From assembly GCF_025966695.1 (NCBI RefSeq), contig NZ_JAOEIY010000001.1, forward strand, positions 804,079 to 868,078: a DNA stretch of 64,000 bases, in the 5' to 3' direction. Of this stretch, positions 8,441 through 18,693 are shown piece after piece; the first letter of the stretch is position 1, and every line of letters begins with the position of its first letter. Below the pieces are notes generated by a model. The model was not told the DNA's origin. It did not search any database and saw nothing but the letters and a program-made list of their open reading frames with translations. Source of the stretch: Stutzerimonas sp. S1. Lineage in GTDB: Bacteria; Pseudomonadota; Gammaproteobacteria; Pseudomonadales; Pseudomonadaceae. Both the position numbers and the translations under genes were made by a program.

Positions 8441-9313
8441 TCAGTTGCTCCCAGTCGGCGCCGGCGCATGCGGCGCCAGACGGTCGAGGAAAAGGGTGGC
8501 GGCCAGGAGGTCGGCGGCGCCCCCCGGCGAGGCGTTGAGGGCGAGCATGTCGCGATCGAGCAGGCGCAGCTGGCGACGACCGGCGAGGCTGGCGGCACCA
8601 CCGGCTTCGAGCACGGCGCGGGCACCGGCCTGCATGCGGGTCAGCCCTTCCAGACCGGCGCGATGCAGCACGCAGGTGTCGGTCAGGCTGCTCATGATCG
8701 CCAGCAGTGCATCGAGCCTGGCGTTCTGCTCGCCGGCGCCGGCGCGGCGACTGGCCAGGAGTTGCGGCAAGCCGTGCTCGATGACCGCGGGAAAGCCGTA
8801 TTGCGCCTGCTCGCGGGCGCCGAGCACGCCGTAGCGACGGCAGACCCGCGCGCCGTGGCTGTCCGGGTTGCGCGGCGCGGTCGGGTCGTCCAGCCGTGCC
8901 AGGGCGGCCGCGCTGGCGGCGATCCCGCCGGCCGAAGCGCCGCTTTCCAGCATGGCCGCCGCGCTGAGCAGCCCCAGCGCCCAGATCGCGCCGCGATGGG
9001 TGTTGACCCCGGCGGTGACGCGCAGCATCTCCGCTTCGCCGTCGCGGCCCAGCTGGCCGAGGGTTTCACGCAGCGCCTGGCTGACCCGACCTTCGCTCCG
9101 CGCGGCATCGGCCATGGCGGCGAACGCCGGCCACAGCGACTGCGCCGAGGCGTGCATCAGCCCCAAGTGCAGATCGCTGTGCGCGCCACTGCCGCGCCGG
9201 TCGACCAGCCCCGGCTTGGGCGACAGGTCGGCCTCGTCGACCAGCGCCTGCACCGCCAGATCGGCCAGGCGCTCGGCCGCGGACGGCGCCTGTCGTGCAA
9301 TGAGTGCGCTCAT
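8441..9313 (-). CDS. mdcB: Triphosphoribosyl-dephospho-CoA synthase
   Basis: 290 residues of the CitG/MdcB family. Visible hallmarks are [32 protein letters not shown] and [11 protein letters not shown], which line the nucleotide site. The enzyme condenses ATP with dephospho-CoA to make the prosthetic-group precursor used by MdcG. The open frame runs 16 codons further upstream, but ATG 9313 is chosen because it overlaps the mdcA stop (TGATG) and gives the usual family length. Confidence 0.94.
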   Translation of the reverse strand: MSALIARQAPSAAERLADLAVQALVDEADLSPKPGLVDRRGSGAHSDLHLGLMHASAQSLWPAFAAMADAARSEGRVSQALRETLGQLGRDGEAEMLRVTAGVNTHRGAIWALGLLSAAAMLESGASAGGIAASAAALARLDDPTAPRNPDSHGARVCRRYGVLGAREQAQYGFPAVIEHGLPQLLASRRAGAGEQNARLDALLAIMSSLTDTCVLHRAGLEGLTRMQAGARAVLEAGGAASLAGRRQLRLLDRDMLALNASPGGAADLLAATLFLDRLAPHAPAPTGSN

Positions 9314-10980
9314 CACCAGCTCCTGAACTTGGCAGGCGGGTTGTAGAGGCCGCCGGACCACTCCACCAGCTCGGCGATGCTCTTAGCGGCGAGCAGCTCG
9401 CGGGTGGCGTCGTTGCGGCGGATGCCGAGGTCTTCCGGCAGGGCGATCAGCCCTTCGCGGCGCATGCGCTCGGTGTCCTTCGGGTTGTGCCGCAAGCCGA
9501 TGCTGGTGACGCCGGCCACCGCGGCGATCATCGCCTGGCGTTCCTCCAGCGAGCGGGCCTTGTACAGGTAGGCGATGCCTTCCTCGGTGAGCAGATGGGT
9601 GACGTCATCGCCGTAGATCATGATCGGCGCCAGCGGCATGCCGCTCTTCTTCGCCACCTCCACCGCATCGAGCTGCTCGACGAAGGTGGGTTTGCCGCCT
9701 TCCTGGAAGGTCTCGACCATCTGCACCACGAGCTTCTTGCCGCGCTCGAGCATGGTCACCGGGGCTTCGCCGCCGGGCATGGCCATGTCCAGCCAGGCCG
9801 GGGTCGGGTGACGACGGCCGCGCGGGTCGTGGCCCATGTTCGGCGCGCCGCCGAAGCCGGCCAGGCGGCCGCGGGTGACGGTAGAGGAATGGCCGTCGCC
9901 ATCGACCTGCAGGGTGGCGCCGATGAACAGGTCCACGGCGTACTGCCCGGCCAGCTGGCACATCATGCGATTGGAGCGCATCGAGCCGTCGCGGCCGGTG
10001 AAGAACACGTCCGGGCGCTGGGCGATGTAGTTCTCCATGCCCAGCTCGGTGCCGAAGCAGTGCACGCTCTCGACCCAGCCGGTCTCGATCGCCGGGATCA
10101 GCGTCGGGTGCGGGTTGAGCGTCCAGTTGCGGCAGATCTTGCCTTTCAGGCCGAGGGATTCGCCGTAGGTCGGCAGGATCAGCTCGATGGCCGCGGTGTT
10201 GAAACCGATGCCGTGGTTGAGCGACTGCACGTTGTGTTTTTCGTAGATGCCGCGGATCGCCATCATCGCCATCAGCACGTGCACCGGCTTGATGTGGCGC
10301 GGGTCGCGGGTGAACAGCGGCTCGATGTAGAAGGGCTTGTCCGCCACCACGACGAAATCGACCCAGCTCGCCGGGATGTCCACCCGCGGCAGTTCGTCGA
10401 CGATCTCGTTGACCTGGACGATGACGATGCCGTCGCTGAAGGCGGTCGGCTCGACCAGCGCCGGGGTGTCTTCGGTGCTGGGGCCGGTGTAGATGTTGCC
10501 GTGGCGGTCGGCCTGGAAGCCGGCCACCAGCGCGACGTTGGGGATCAGGTCCACCAAGAGGCGCGAGTAGAGTTCGATGTAGGTGTGGATGGCGCCGACT
10601 TCCAGCAGGCCGTCTTCGAGCAGCTGGCTGATGCGCAGGCTCTGCGGGCCGGCGAAGGAGAAGTCGAGCTTGCGCGCGATCTGCCGCTCGAACAGATCCA
10701 GGTGCTCGGCGCGGCTGACGCTCGGCATGATCATGTGCAGGTCATGCAGCTTGCCGGGGTCGGCCTTGGCCAGGGAGCGGGAGAGAAAGTCCGCCTGCTT
10801 CTGGTTGTTGCCCTCGAGCACCACCCGGTCCCCAGGGGCGATCAGCAGTTCCAGGGCCTCGACGATCCGCTCGCTGGGCAGCACCACGCCATCGGCGAGG
10901 CTGCGCACCTGATCGAGACGACGGGCTTTTTCAGCGCGACGACGCGACCACTGCGGCGGTGGGGAGATTGTTGTTGTCAT
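9313..10980 (-). CDS. mdcA: Malonate decarboxylase alpha subunit (acetyl-S-ACP:malonate ACP transferase)
   Basis: 555 residues, a CoA-transferase-fold protein running from [19 protein letters not shown] through long conserved blocks such as [19 protein letters not shown] and [18 protein letters not shown]. It exchanges acetyl for malonyl on MdcC, releasing acetate and regenerating malonyl-S-ACP. It is the first gene of the operon. The start at 10980 has GGAG at about 8 bases; an in-frame methionine 21 codons upstream lacks the domain and lies in the leader. Confidence 0.95.
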   Translation of the reverse strand: MTTTISPPPQWSRRRAEKARRLDQVRSLADGVVLPSERIVEALELLIAPGDRVVLEGNNQKQADFLSRSLAKADPGKLHDLHMIMPSVSRAEHLDLFERQIARKLDFSFAGPQSLRISQLLEDGLLEVGAIHTYIELYSRLLVDLIPNVALVAGFQADRHGNIYTGPSTEDTPALVEPTAFSDGIVIVQVNEIVDELPRVDIPASWVDFVVVADKPFYIEPLFTRDPRHIKPVHVLMAMMAIRGIYEKHNVQSLNHGIGFNTAAIELILPTYGESLGLKGKICRNWTLNPHPTLIPAIETGWVESVHCFGTELGMENYIAQRPDVFFTGRDGSMRSNRMMCQLAGQYAVDLFIGATLQVDGDGHSSTVTRGRLAGFGGAPNMGHDPRGRRHPTPAWLDMAMPGGEAPVTMLERGKKLVVQMVETFQEGGKPTFVEQLDAVEVAKKSGMPLAPIMIYGDDVTHLLTEEGIAYLYKARSLEERQAMIAAVAGVTSIGLRHNPKDTERMRREGLIALPEDLGIRRNDATRELLAAKSIAELVEWSGGLYNPPAKFRSW

Positions 10981-10985
10981 GGCGA

Positions 10986-11082
10986 CTCCACAGTTTTTCC
11001 GCTTGTGGAGCGCACAGTAGGGACGTGACCGAAGGGTCATCAATCAAGCAGCGGATGCAATCGTTACGCTTGGGTTAACGAT
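10986..11082 (-). promoter_or_regulatory. mdc operon leader: candidate MdcR operator and SD hairpin
   Basis: A perfect inverted repeat, ATCGTTA-N9-TAACGAT, lies at 11060-11082, about 80 bases before mdcA. It has the size and position expected for a LysR-type activator site. A shorter dyad TGACC-GAAG-GGTCA follows at 11026-11039. Next to the start codon, CTCCAC (10986-10991) pairs with GTGGAG (11005-11010), so the ribosome binding site of mdcA lies within a six-base-pair stem in the RNA. The dyads are read directly; binding by MdcR is inferred. Confidence 0.55.
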
Positions 11083-11153
11083 ACGTCTGAACGGCCGGTT
11101 TGCAAGGCATGCAGGAGGCGCGGCGCGTTGCACGCCACGCCTCCTGGAGCCGA

Positions 11154-11981
<828 letters not shown>

Positions 11982-12047
11982 TTAGGGGCGCGCGCCGCGA
12001 AGGCAAAGCCTTGCGTGCGCCGACTGGCCGCCGCGCTCACCGTCGAA

Positions 12048-12127
12048 GCTTCACCGAATGGTCATCGCAGGTTCACGGACGCTTAGCGGGACTGCAACAG
12101 AGCCTGACTACCTTCTCGTCTAGACAA
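12048..12127 (+). promoter_or_regulatory. phn control region: candidate Pho box and PhnF operator
   Basis: Three half-sites ending in TCAC, TCAT and TCAC repeat every 11 bases at 12048-12076 (GCTTCAC, TGGTCAT, GGTTCAC). This is the spacing of PhoB direct repeats, though matches to CTGTCAT are partial. Downstream, at 12116-12127, TCGTCTAGACAA is one base short of the perfect palindrome TTGTCTAGACAA found inside phnF. Together they suggest activation under phosphate starvation and local repression by PhnF. No convincing -10 box was identified. The rest of the 250-base gap to the SDR gene shows nothing further. Confidence 0.5.
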
Positions 12128-12168
12128 GTTGGCCGACCTCCCCGGCCGCGCAAACGAGAGGGCAAGAC

Positions 12169-12999
12169 ATGAATGCGGCTATTCGAGTCGAGCGACTGAA
12201 CAAGACCTTCGCCGGCAAGCAGGCGCTGTTCGACCTGGGCCTGGCGGTGCAGCCGGGTGAAATGGTGGCGCTGATCGGTGCTTCCGGTTCCGGCAAGTCC
12301 ACCCTGTTGCGCCATCTGGCCGGGCTGGCCTGCTGCGACCGCACCGCGGGTGGACGCATCGAGGTGCTCGGCCGCGAGGTGCAGGCCACCGGCCAGCTGC
12401 ATGGCGAGGTGCGCCGCCTGCGTGCCGACATCGGCTACATCTTCCAGCAGTTCAACCTGGTCACCCGGCTCAGCGTACTGGACAACGTGCTGCTCGGCTT
12501 TCTCGGCCGCATGCCGCGCTGGCGCGGTTCGCTGGGCATGTTCAGCGACGAGCAGAAGCGTCAGGCCATGGCCGCACTGGAGCGCGTCGGCCTTGGCGAA
12601 CGCGCCGCGCAGCGCGCCTCGACGCTCTCCGGCGGCCAGCAGCAGCGGGTGGCGATCGCCCGTGCGCTGACCCAGCAGGCCGAGGTGATCCTCGCCGACG
12701 AACCCATCGCCTCGCTCGACCCGGAGTCGGCGCGCAAGGTCATGGAAATCCTCGCCGACATCAACCGCCAGGACGGCAAGACCGTGGTGGTGACCCTGCA
12801 TCAGGTCGACTACGCCCTGCGCTACTGCTCCCGCGCCGTGGCGCTCAAGGGCGGCCGCATCCATTACGACGGCCCCTCGGCGGCACTCAGCGACCACCTG
12901 CTCAACGATCTCTACGGCGCCGATCTGGACGCCAGCCTGCTGTTCTCCGACCGCGCCCGCAGCGCCGAGCCGCGGCAGCTGCAGCTGGTCAACGGCTGA
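12169..12999 (+). CDS. phnC: Phosphonate ABC transporter ATP-binding protein
   Basis: 276 residues with a full ABC ATPase set: Walker [11 protein letters not shown]-loop in [10 protein letters not shown], signature LSGGQQQR, Walker B VILADEP and the H-loop in [10 protein letters not shown]. It energises phosphonate and phosphate-ester uptake with PhnD and PhnE at the inner membrane. It is the first gene of a 14-gene operon, with GAGAGGG ahead of its ATG. Confidence 0.95.
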   Translation: MNAAIRVERLNKTFAGKQALFDLGLAVQPGEMVALIGASGSGKSTLLRHLAGLACCDRTAGGRIEVLGREVQATGQLHGEVRRLRADIGYIFQQFNLVTRLSVLDNVLLGFLGRMPRWRGSLGMFSDEQKRQAMAALERVGLGERAAQRASTLSGGQQQRVAIARALTQQAEVILADEPIASLDPESARKVMEILADINRQDGKTVVVTLHQVDYALRYCSRAVALKGGRIHYDGPSAALSDHLLNDLYGADLDASLLFSDRARSAEPRQLQLVNG

Positions 13000-13047
13000 G
13001 CCGCAGGTCAACCCGACAACCAACGCCACACCTCAGGAGTGACCTCC

Positions 13048-14052
13048 ATGTTGAAACGCTTCAGCCGCGCCCTCGCCGCCTCCACACTGCTTGCCGGTGC
13101 GATGTTCGGCACCGCGCAGGCCGCCGAGACCATCACCTTCGGCATCATCTCCACCGAGTCCTCGCAGAACCTGCGCAGCGTCTGGGACCCCTTCCTCGCC
13201 GATATGAGCAAGCAGACCGGCTACGAGGTGAAAGCCTTCTTCGCCCCCGATTACGCCGGGGTGATCCAGGGCATGCGCTTCGACAAGGTCGACCTGGCCT
13301 GGTACGGCAACAAGTCGGCGATGGAAGCGGTGGACCGCGCCGGCGGTGAAGTCTTCGCCCAGACCGTCGCCGCCAACGGCAGCCCGGGCTACTACAGCCA
13401 CCTGATCGTGCACAAGGACAGCGCCCTGAACTCGGTCGAGGACGTGCTGAAGAACGCCAAGAGCCTGACCTTTGCCAACGGTGACCCGAACTCCACCTCC
13501 GGCTACCTGGTGCCCGGCTATTACGTTTTCGCCAAGAACAAGGTCGACGCCAGCCTGGCCTTCAAGCGCAGCCTCAACGGCAGCCATGAAGTGAACGCGC
13601 TGTCGGTGGCGAACAAGCAGGTCGATGTCGGCACCTTCAACAGCGAAGGCATGGAGCGTCTTGAGATCACCGCGCCGGACAAGGCCGCGCAACTGAAGAT
13701 CGTCTGGACCTCCCCGCTGATCCCGGCCGACCCGCTGGTGTGGCGCAAGAACCTGAGCGACGAGCAGAAGAACAGGCTGCGCGAGTTCTTCATGAGCTAC
13801 GGCGCCCAGCCGGCCGAGAAGGAAATCCTCGCCGGCCTGCAGTGGGCACCGTTCCGCGCCTCCGACAACGACCAGCTGTTGCCGATCCGCCAGCTGGAGC
13901 TGTTCAAGAAGCGCAGCGAAGTCGCCGCCGACAGCAAGCTCTCCGACAGCGACCGCCAGGCACAGCTGCAAGGCATCGACCAGGAGCTGGCCAAGCTGGA
14001 GCAGCGCATGGCCGAGCGCGAGCAGAAGAACGCCGCCGTCAAGGCCAGCTGA
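13048..14052 (+). CDS. phnD: Phosphonate ABC transporter periplasmic binding protein
   Basis: 334 residues. The N-terminus (LKRFSRALAASTLLAGAMF, then a cut near AQA-AE) is a Sec signal peptide, and the mature part begins ETITFGIISTESS, the PhnD-type phosphonate binding fold. A GTG nine bases upstream is in frame, but ATG 13048 is preferred because AGGAG sits eight bases before it. The C-terminal 45 residues are rich in lysine and glutamate and probably form a helix. Confidence 0.94.
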   Translation: MLKRFSRALAASTLLAGAMFGTAQAAETITFGIISTESSQNLRSVWDPFLADMSKQTGYEVKAFFAPDYAGVIQGMRFDKVDLAWYGNKSAMEAVDRAGGEVFAQTVAANGSPGYYSHLIVHKDSALNSVEDVLKNAKSLTFANGDPNSTSGYLVPGYYVFAKNKVDASLAFKRSLNGSHEVNALSVANKQVDVGTFNSEGMERLEITAPDKAAQLKIVWTSPLIPADPLVWRKNLSDEQKNRLREFFMSYGAQPAEKEILAGLQWAPFRASDNDQLLPIRQLELFKKRSEVAADSKLSDSDRQAQLQGIDQELAKLEQRMAEREQKNAAVKAS

Positions 14053-14115
14053 TCCCGCCGCCGGGCGTGGTGCTGCGGCGCCACGCCCGCGTCGTCCATG
14101 CCGCGAGAGAACGAC

Positions 14116-14910
14116 ATGAGCACTCTGACTACCACACCGCCGCTGGCGGGCAACGACAAGCGCAGCTGGTTGCGCCTGCTCGGCTGGGGCCTGTGCCTGG
14201 CCGTACTGGCCTGGTCCTGGCAGGGCGCGGAGATGAATCCGCTGCTGCTGATCCGCGACAGCGCCAACATGGCCACCTTCGCCGCCGACTTCTTCCCGCC
14301 GGACTTCAGCAACTGGCAGCTGTACCTCAGGGAGATGGTCACCACGGTGCACATCGCCCTCTGGGGCACCCTGCTGGCGATCGTCTGCGCCATCCCGCTG
14401 GGCATCCTCAGCTCCGAGAACATCGTGCCCTGGTGGGTCTACCAGCCGGTGCGCCGGCTGATGGACGCCTGCCGCTCGATCAACGAAATGGTCTTCGCCA
14501 TGCTCTTCGTCGTCGCCGTCGGCCTCGGCCCCTTCGCCGGCGTGCTGGCGCTGTGGATCAGCACCACCGGCGTGCTCGCCAAGCTGTTCGCCGAGGCGGT
14601 GGAAGCCATCGAGCCGGGCCCGGTGGAAGGCGTGCGTGCCACCGGCGCCAGCGCATTGCAGGAAGTCATCTTCGGGGTGATTCCGCAGGTGCTGCCGCTG
14701 TGGATTTCCTACTCGCTGTATCGCTTCGAATCCAACGTGCGCTCGGCCACGGTGGTCGGCATGGTCGGCGCCGGCGGCATCGGCGTGATCCTCTGGGAAG
14801 CCATCCGCGGTTTCCAGTTCGGCCAGACCGCCGCCCTGCTGCTGATCATCATCGCCGTGGTGAGCCTGATCGACCTGCTCTCCCAGCGCCTGCGCAAGCT
14901 CTTCATCTGA
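14116..14910 (+). CDS. phnE: Phosphonate ABC transporter permease
   Basis: 264 residues with about six membrane helices and the permease contact loop [20 protein letters not shown], an EAA-type motif that docks the ATPase. Only one phnE is present, so the permease is probably a homodimer. An ATG at 14098 is also in frame; 14116 is chosen because GAGAGAA is spaced correctly before it. Confidence 0.92.
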   Translation: MSTLTTTPPLAGNDKRSWLRLLGWGLCLAVLAWSWQGAEMNPLLLIRDSANMATFAADFFPPDFSNWQLYLREMVTTVHIALWGTLLAIVCAIPLGILSSENIVPWWVYQPVRRLMDACRSINEMVFAMLFVVAVGLGPFAGVLALWISTTGVLAKLFAEAVEAIEPGPVEGVRATGASALQEVIFGVIPQVLPLWISYSLYRFESNVRSATVVGMVGAGGIGVILWEAIRGFQFGQTAALLLIIIAVVSLIDLLSQRLRKLFI

Positions 14911-14944
14911 CGGAGTGAGGGCCTGCGCGGCCTTCGAAAAAACC

Positions 14945-15652
14945 ATGCAGTTGTCTAGACAACCCAGCGAACCGCTCTACCTCGAACTGGCCCAGGTGCT
15001 GCGCGGCGAGTTGCGCCACTACCGAATCGGCGACTTCCTCCCCGGCGAGATTCAGCTGGCGCGCCGCTTCGCGGTCAACCGCCACACCCTGCGCCGCGCC
15101 GTCGACGAGCTGGTACAGGAAGGCCGCCTGCTGCGCCGCCAGGGCAAGGGCACCCAGGTGCTGCGACGCCCGCTGGTCTACCCGCTGCAGGCCGACAGTG
15201 CCTACAGCGATGCATTGGCCGCCCTCGGCGTGCGCACCGAAGCGCGGCTGCTCGCGCGTCGCCAGCTCAGCGCCAGCGCCGAGGAAGCACGCCACCTGCA
15301 ACTGGCCGAAGGCGCCGCGCTGATCGAGCTGAGCACCCTGCGCCTGCTCGACGGCGAGCCGGTCAGCCTGATCCGCCACCGCTACTGCGCCAGCCACGCC
15401 GAACGCCTCGCCGACTATCAGGGCGGCTCGCTGCGCCGCTACCTCGGCGAACGCGGCCTGCCGCTGACGCGCCGTTTCAGCCTGATCGGCGCACGCCTGG
15501 CCGATCGCGACGAGGCCGCACAGCTGCTGATGCCCCTGCGCATGCCGCTGCTGTCGGTATTCACCCTGTCCTGCGATGCCGCCGGGCGACCGGTGGAGAT
15601 CGCCCTCTCGGCCAGCCGTTCCGACCGCTTCCAGTACCAGGTCGCCACCTGA
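14945..15652 (+). CDS. phnF: GntR-family repressor of the phn operon, PhnF
   Basis: 235 residues: an N-terminal GntR winged helix (about residues 8-78, with EIQLARRFAVNRHTLRRAVD) and a C-terminal UTRA-type ligand domain of the HutC subfamily. PhnF proteins repress phosphonate genes and respond to phosphonate metabolites or phosphate status. The frame is open to 14915, but ATG 14945 gives the usual family N-terminus. Codons 3-6 contain a perfect TTGTCTAGACAA palindrome (14951-14962), a likely self-operator within the coding region. Its end overlaps an alternative phnG start. Confidence 0.92.
   Translation: MQLSRQPSEPLYLELAQVLRGELRHYRIGDFLPGEIQLARRFAVNRHTLRRAVDELVQEGRLLRRQGKGTQVLRRPLVYPLQADSAYSDALAALGVRTEARLLARRQLSASAEEARHLQLAEGAALIELSTLRLLDGEPVSLIRHRYCASHAERLADYQGGSLRRYLGERGLPLTRRFSLIGARLADRDEAAQLLMPLRMPLLSVFTLSCDAAGRPVEIALSASRSDRFQYQVAT
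14951..14962. promoter_or_regulatory. Candidate PhnF operator inside the phnF start
   Basis: The 12-base perfect palindrome TTGTCTAGACAA covers codons 3-6 of phnF. Eleven of its twelve bases recur in front of phnC at 12116-12127. A repressor bound here would act as a roadblock between phnE and the lyase genes. The sequence is direct; binding is inferred. Confidence 0.55.
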
Positions 15653-15663
15653 TGGAGAACCCC

Positions 15664-16110
15664 ATGCACACCCGCGAACAATCCCCACGCCAGCGCTGGA
15701 TGGCCGTGCTGGCCCGCGCCAGCGCCGCCGACCTGGCGCCTTTCGAGAGCGCCCTGCGCGACTGCGCCTACCAGTTGATCCGTCCCGCGGAAATCGGCAT
15801 GACCCTGGTGCGCGGCCGCATGGGCGGCACCGGCGCGCCGTTCAACCTCGGCGAGATGAGCGTCACCCGCTGCGTGGTGCGCCTGGCCGACGGCAGCACC
15901 GGCTACAGCTACCGCGCCGGCCGTGACAAGCGCCAGGCCGAGCTCGCCGCCCTCGCCGATGCCCATCTGCAAGGCCCGCAACAAAGCCGCTGGCTCGCCG
16001 AGCTGATCGAACCGCTGGCCGCCGCGCAGGCCCGACGCGCCGCGCAAAAGGCAGCCGAAACCGCCACTACCCGCGTGGAGTTCTTCACGCTGCTGCGAGG
16101 AGAAGACTGA
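15664..16110 (+). CDS. phnG: C-P lyase core subunit PhnG
   Basis: 148 residues matching the PhnG family (RQRWMAVLARA near the start, GEMSVTRCVVRL in the middle, ending EFFTLLRGED). PhnG, H, I and J form the cytoplasmic carbon-phosphorus lyase core; PhnG with PhnI helps displace adenine from ATP. An ATG at 15652 overlaps the phnF stop, but the ATG at 15664 has GGAGA six bases before it and is preferred. It overlaps phnH by one base. Confidence 0.93.
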   Translation: MHTREQSPRQRWMAVLARASAADLAPFESALRDCAYQLIRPAEIGMTLVRGRMGGTGAPFNLGEMSVTRCVVRLADGSTGYSYRAGRDKRQAELAALADAHLQGPQQSRWLAELIEPLAAAQARRAAQKAAETATTRVEFFTLLRGED

Positions 16111-16718
16111 TGAATCGCGCCCCATCCGACCTGTTGCAAGCCGCCTTCGCCGACCCGGTGCTGGACGCGCAGAAGTGCTTTCGCGCCGCGCTCAAGGCGT
16201 TGTCCGAACCGGGCACGCACCAGCCGCTGGTCAGCGTCGCCGCCATCGAGCCGCTGCAGGCCGCCGGCTATGCGCTGTGCCTGAGCCTGCTGGATAACGA
16301 CACGCCGCTGTGGCTGGCGCCGGCCTTCGACACCCCGGCGATTCGCGCCAACCTGGCCTTCCACTGTGGCTGTCCGATCGTCGACGCACGCGAGGAGGCG
16401 ATGTTCGCCCTGCTTGATGCCGCTGCGCTGGACGACCTCTCCGGCTTCTACGCCGGCAGCGAACGCTACCCGGACCAGTCCTGCACGCTGCTGATCCAGC
16501 TCGACCGCCTCGACCGCGGCCCGGCGCTGAGCTGGCAGGGCCCGGGCATCGACGGCAGCCGCCTGGTCGGCCTGCCGCTGAAACCGGCCTTCTGGCAGCA
16601 GCGCGCCGCACGCAACGACTTCCCGCGCGGGCTGGATGCGCTGTTCTGCGCCGACGGCGAAGTGCTCGGCCTGCCGCGCAGCACCCGCATCGGCGATTCG
16701 CTCAAGGAGGTGGCCTGA
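16110..16718 (+). CDS. phnH: C-P lyase core subunit PhnH
   Basis: 202 residues of the PhnH family, a protein with a vestigial PLP-transferase-like fold and no cofactor. Recognisable stretches are DAQKCFRAALKALSEPG and DNDTPLWLAPAFD. PhnH completes the PhnGHIJ complex that makes alpha-D-ribose 1-methylphosphonate 5-triphosphate. Start and stop overlap the neighbours by one base each, so stoichiometric translation is likely. Confidence 0.94.
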   Translation: MNRAPSDLLQAAFADPVLDAQKCFRAALKALSEPGTHQPLVSVAAIEPLQAAGYALCLSLLDNDTPLWLAPAFDTPAIRANLAFHCGCPIVDAREEAMFALLDAAALDDLSGFYAGSERYPDQSCTLLIQLDRLDRGPALSWQGPGIDGSRLVGLPLKPAFWQQRAARNDFPRGLDALFCADGEVLGLPRSTRIGDSLKEVA

Positions 16719-17827
16719 TGTACGTCGCGGTCAAGGGTGGCGAACAGGCGATCGACAACGCCCACGCGCTGCTGGCGATGAAGCGCCGCGGTGACACCGG
16801 CATCGCCGAACTCGGCGTCGAGCAGATCCGCCAGCAGCTCCCGCTCGCCGTGGCGCGGGTGATGAGCGAAGGCTCGCTGTATGACGAGGAACTCGCCGCG
16901 CTGGCGATCAAGCAGGCTGCCGGCGATCTGGTCGAGGCGATCTTCCTCCTGCGCGCCTACCGCACCACGCTGCCGCGCTTCGCCGAAAGCCTGCCGCTGG
17001 ACACCGGCGCCATGCAGCTCAGCCGGCGCATCTCGGCGACCTTCAAGGACGTGCCCGGCGGCCAGCTGCTCGGCCCGACCTTCGACTACACCCACCGCCT
17101 GCTCGATTTCGCCCTGCTCGCCGAAGGCGAACGCCCCGGCCCGCCGGTGGACGAAAGCGCCACGCTGAACCACTGCCCGCGGGTACTCGGCCTGCTCGGC
17201 GAGGAAGGCCTGATGACCCCGGAAATCGACCGCGGCGAGCCGGTGCCGGACCTCACCCGCGAACCGCTGGAGCTGCCCTGCAGCCGCGCCGAGCGCCTTC
17301 AGGCGCTGGCCCGTGGCGACGAGGGCTTTCTCCTGGCGCTGGGCTATTCGACCCAGCGCGGCTACGGCCGCAACCACCCGTTCGCCGGCGAGATTCGCAT
17401 CGGCACCGCCGAGGTGTGGATCGAGCCACAGGAGCTGGGCTTCCCGATCTGCCTCGGCGAGATCGAGCTGACCGAGTGCGAGATGGTCAACCAGTTCGTC
17501 GGCGAGAGCGCCGCACAGGCGCAGTTCACCCGCGGCTACGGCCTGGCCTTCGGCTACGCGGAGCGCAAGGCGATGGGCATGGCGCTGGTCGACCGCGCGC
17601 TGCGTGCCGGCGAGTACGGCGAGGAAGTGCAGGGCCCGGCGCAGCAGGAGGAGTTCGTCCTGATGCACTGCGACAACGTCGAGGCCGCCGGCTTCGTCTC
17701 GCACCTGAAGTTGCCGCACTACGTCGACTTCCAGTCCGAGCTGGAGCTGATCCGCAAGCTGCGCCAGCCGCAGGCCGAACCGGCCGAGGTAGCCGCCGAG
17801 ACGCCGGCAAAGGAGAAACGCGCATGA
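16718..17827 (+). CDS. phnI: C-P lyase nucleosidase subunit PhnI
   Basis: 369 residues starting MYVAVKGGEQAIDNAHALL, the conserved PhnI N-terminus. PhnI transfers the phosphonate to ribose 1-position of ATP with loss of adenine, helped by PhnG, H and L. The extreme C-terminus (about 25 residues rich in Pro, Ala and Glu) looks disordered. The stop overlaps the phnJ start as ATGA. Confidence 0.95.
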   Translation: MYVAVKGGEQAIDNAHALLAMKRRGDTGIAELGVEQIRQQLPLAVARVMSEGSLYDEELAALAIKQAAGDLVEAIFLLRAYRTTLPRFAESLPLDTGAMQLSRRISATFKDVPGGQLLGPTFDYTHRLLDFALLAEGERPGPPVDESATLNHCPRVLGLLGEEGLMTPEIDRGEPVPDLTREPLELPCSRAERLQALARGDEGFLLALGYSTQRGYGRNHPFAGEIRIGTAEVWIEPQELGFPICLGEIELTECEMVNQFVGESAAQAQFTRGYGLAFGYAERKAMGMALVDRALRAGEYGEEVQGPAQQEEFVLMHCDNVEAAGFVSHLKLPHYVDFQSELELIRKLRQPQAEPAEVAAETPAKEKRA

Positions 17828-18693
17828 ATGCCCACGCCATTCCCGCCAGCGAGGCGGGCTACAACTTCGCCTACCTCGACGAGCAGACCAAGCGCATGAT
17901 CCGCCGCGCGCTGCTCAAGGCGGTCGCCATTCCCGGCTATCAGGTGCCCTTCGGCGGCCGCGAGATGCCGCTGCCCTATGGCTGGGGCACCGGCGGCATG
18001 CAGCTGACCGCGGCGATTCTCGGCGCCGACGACGTGCTCAAGGTGATCGACCAGGGCGCCGACGACACCACCAACGCGGTGTCGATCCGCCGCTTCTTCG
18101 CCCGCACTGCCGGGGTCGCCACCACCGAACGCACCCCAGAAGCGACGGTGATCCAGACCCGCCACCGCATCCCGGAAACCCCGCTCGCCGCCGGGCAGAT
18201 CATGGTCTATCAGGTGCCGATTCCCGAGCCGCTGCGCTTCATCGAGCCGTCGGAAACCGAGACGCGCACCATGCACGCGCTGGGCGACTACGGCGTGATG
18301 CACGTGAAGCTCTACGAGGACATCGCCACCTTCGGCCACATCGCCACCAGCTACGCCTACCCGGTGACGGTGGACGGGCGCTACGTGATGGACCCGTCGC
18401 CGATTCCCAAATTCGACAACCCCAAGCTGGACCGCAGCCCGGCACTGATGCTGTTCGGCGCCGGCCGCGAGAAGCGCCTCTACGCCGTGCCGCCGTACAC
18501 CCGCGTGGTCAGCCTGGATTTCGAGGATCACCCGTTCCAGATCCAGCAGTGGGAACAGTACTGCGCCATCTGCGGCAGCGGCGATTCCTACCTCGACGAA
18601 CTGATCGTCGACGACGCCGGCAGCAAGCAGTTCGTCTGCTCGGATACCGACTATTGCGCGCAGCGCGTCCAGCAACAGGAGAGCCGCCCATGA
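17824..18693 (+). CDS. phnJ: C-P lyase radical-SAM subunit PhnJ
   Basis: 289 residues. The C-terminal cysteine cluster YCAIC followed 21 residues later by Cys and then SDTDYC gives CX2CX21CX5C, the unusual iron-sulfur site and catalytic cysteine that cut the C-P bond to release methane or another alkane. An additional upstream open frame is a shadow of phnI; ATG 17824 is chosen because it overlaps the phnI stop and starts the family sequence ([20 protein letters not shown]). All four key cysteines are present, so the enzyme should be active. Confidence 0.96.
   Translation: MNAHAIPASEAGYNFAYLDEQTKRMIRRALLKAVAIPGYQVPFGGREMPLPYGWGTGGMQLTAAILGADDVLKVIDQGADDTTNAVSIRRFFARTAGVATTERTPEATVIQTRHRIPETPLAAGQIMVYQVPIPEPLRFIEPSETETRTMHALGDYGVMHVKLYEDIATFGHIATSYAYPVTVDGRYVMDPSPIPKFDNPKLDRSPALMLFGAGREKRLYAVPPYTRVVSLDFEDHPFQIQQWEQYCAICGSGDSYLDELIVDDAGSKQFVCSDTDYCAQRVQQQESRP

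Noticed and set aside
9304..11028. A 574-residue open frame on the plus strand opposite mdcA
   Set aside because: It is the antisense shadow of a strongly conserved gene in GC-rich DNA, has no family-like sequence and is rich in low-complexity His/Gln/Arg/Asp runs.
13033..14946. A 637-residue minus-strand frame across phnD and phnE
   Set aside because: Antisense to two clear genes, with repetitive Gly/Glu/His composition typical of GC-driven shadow frames.
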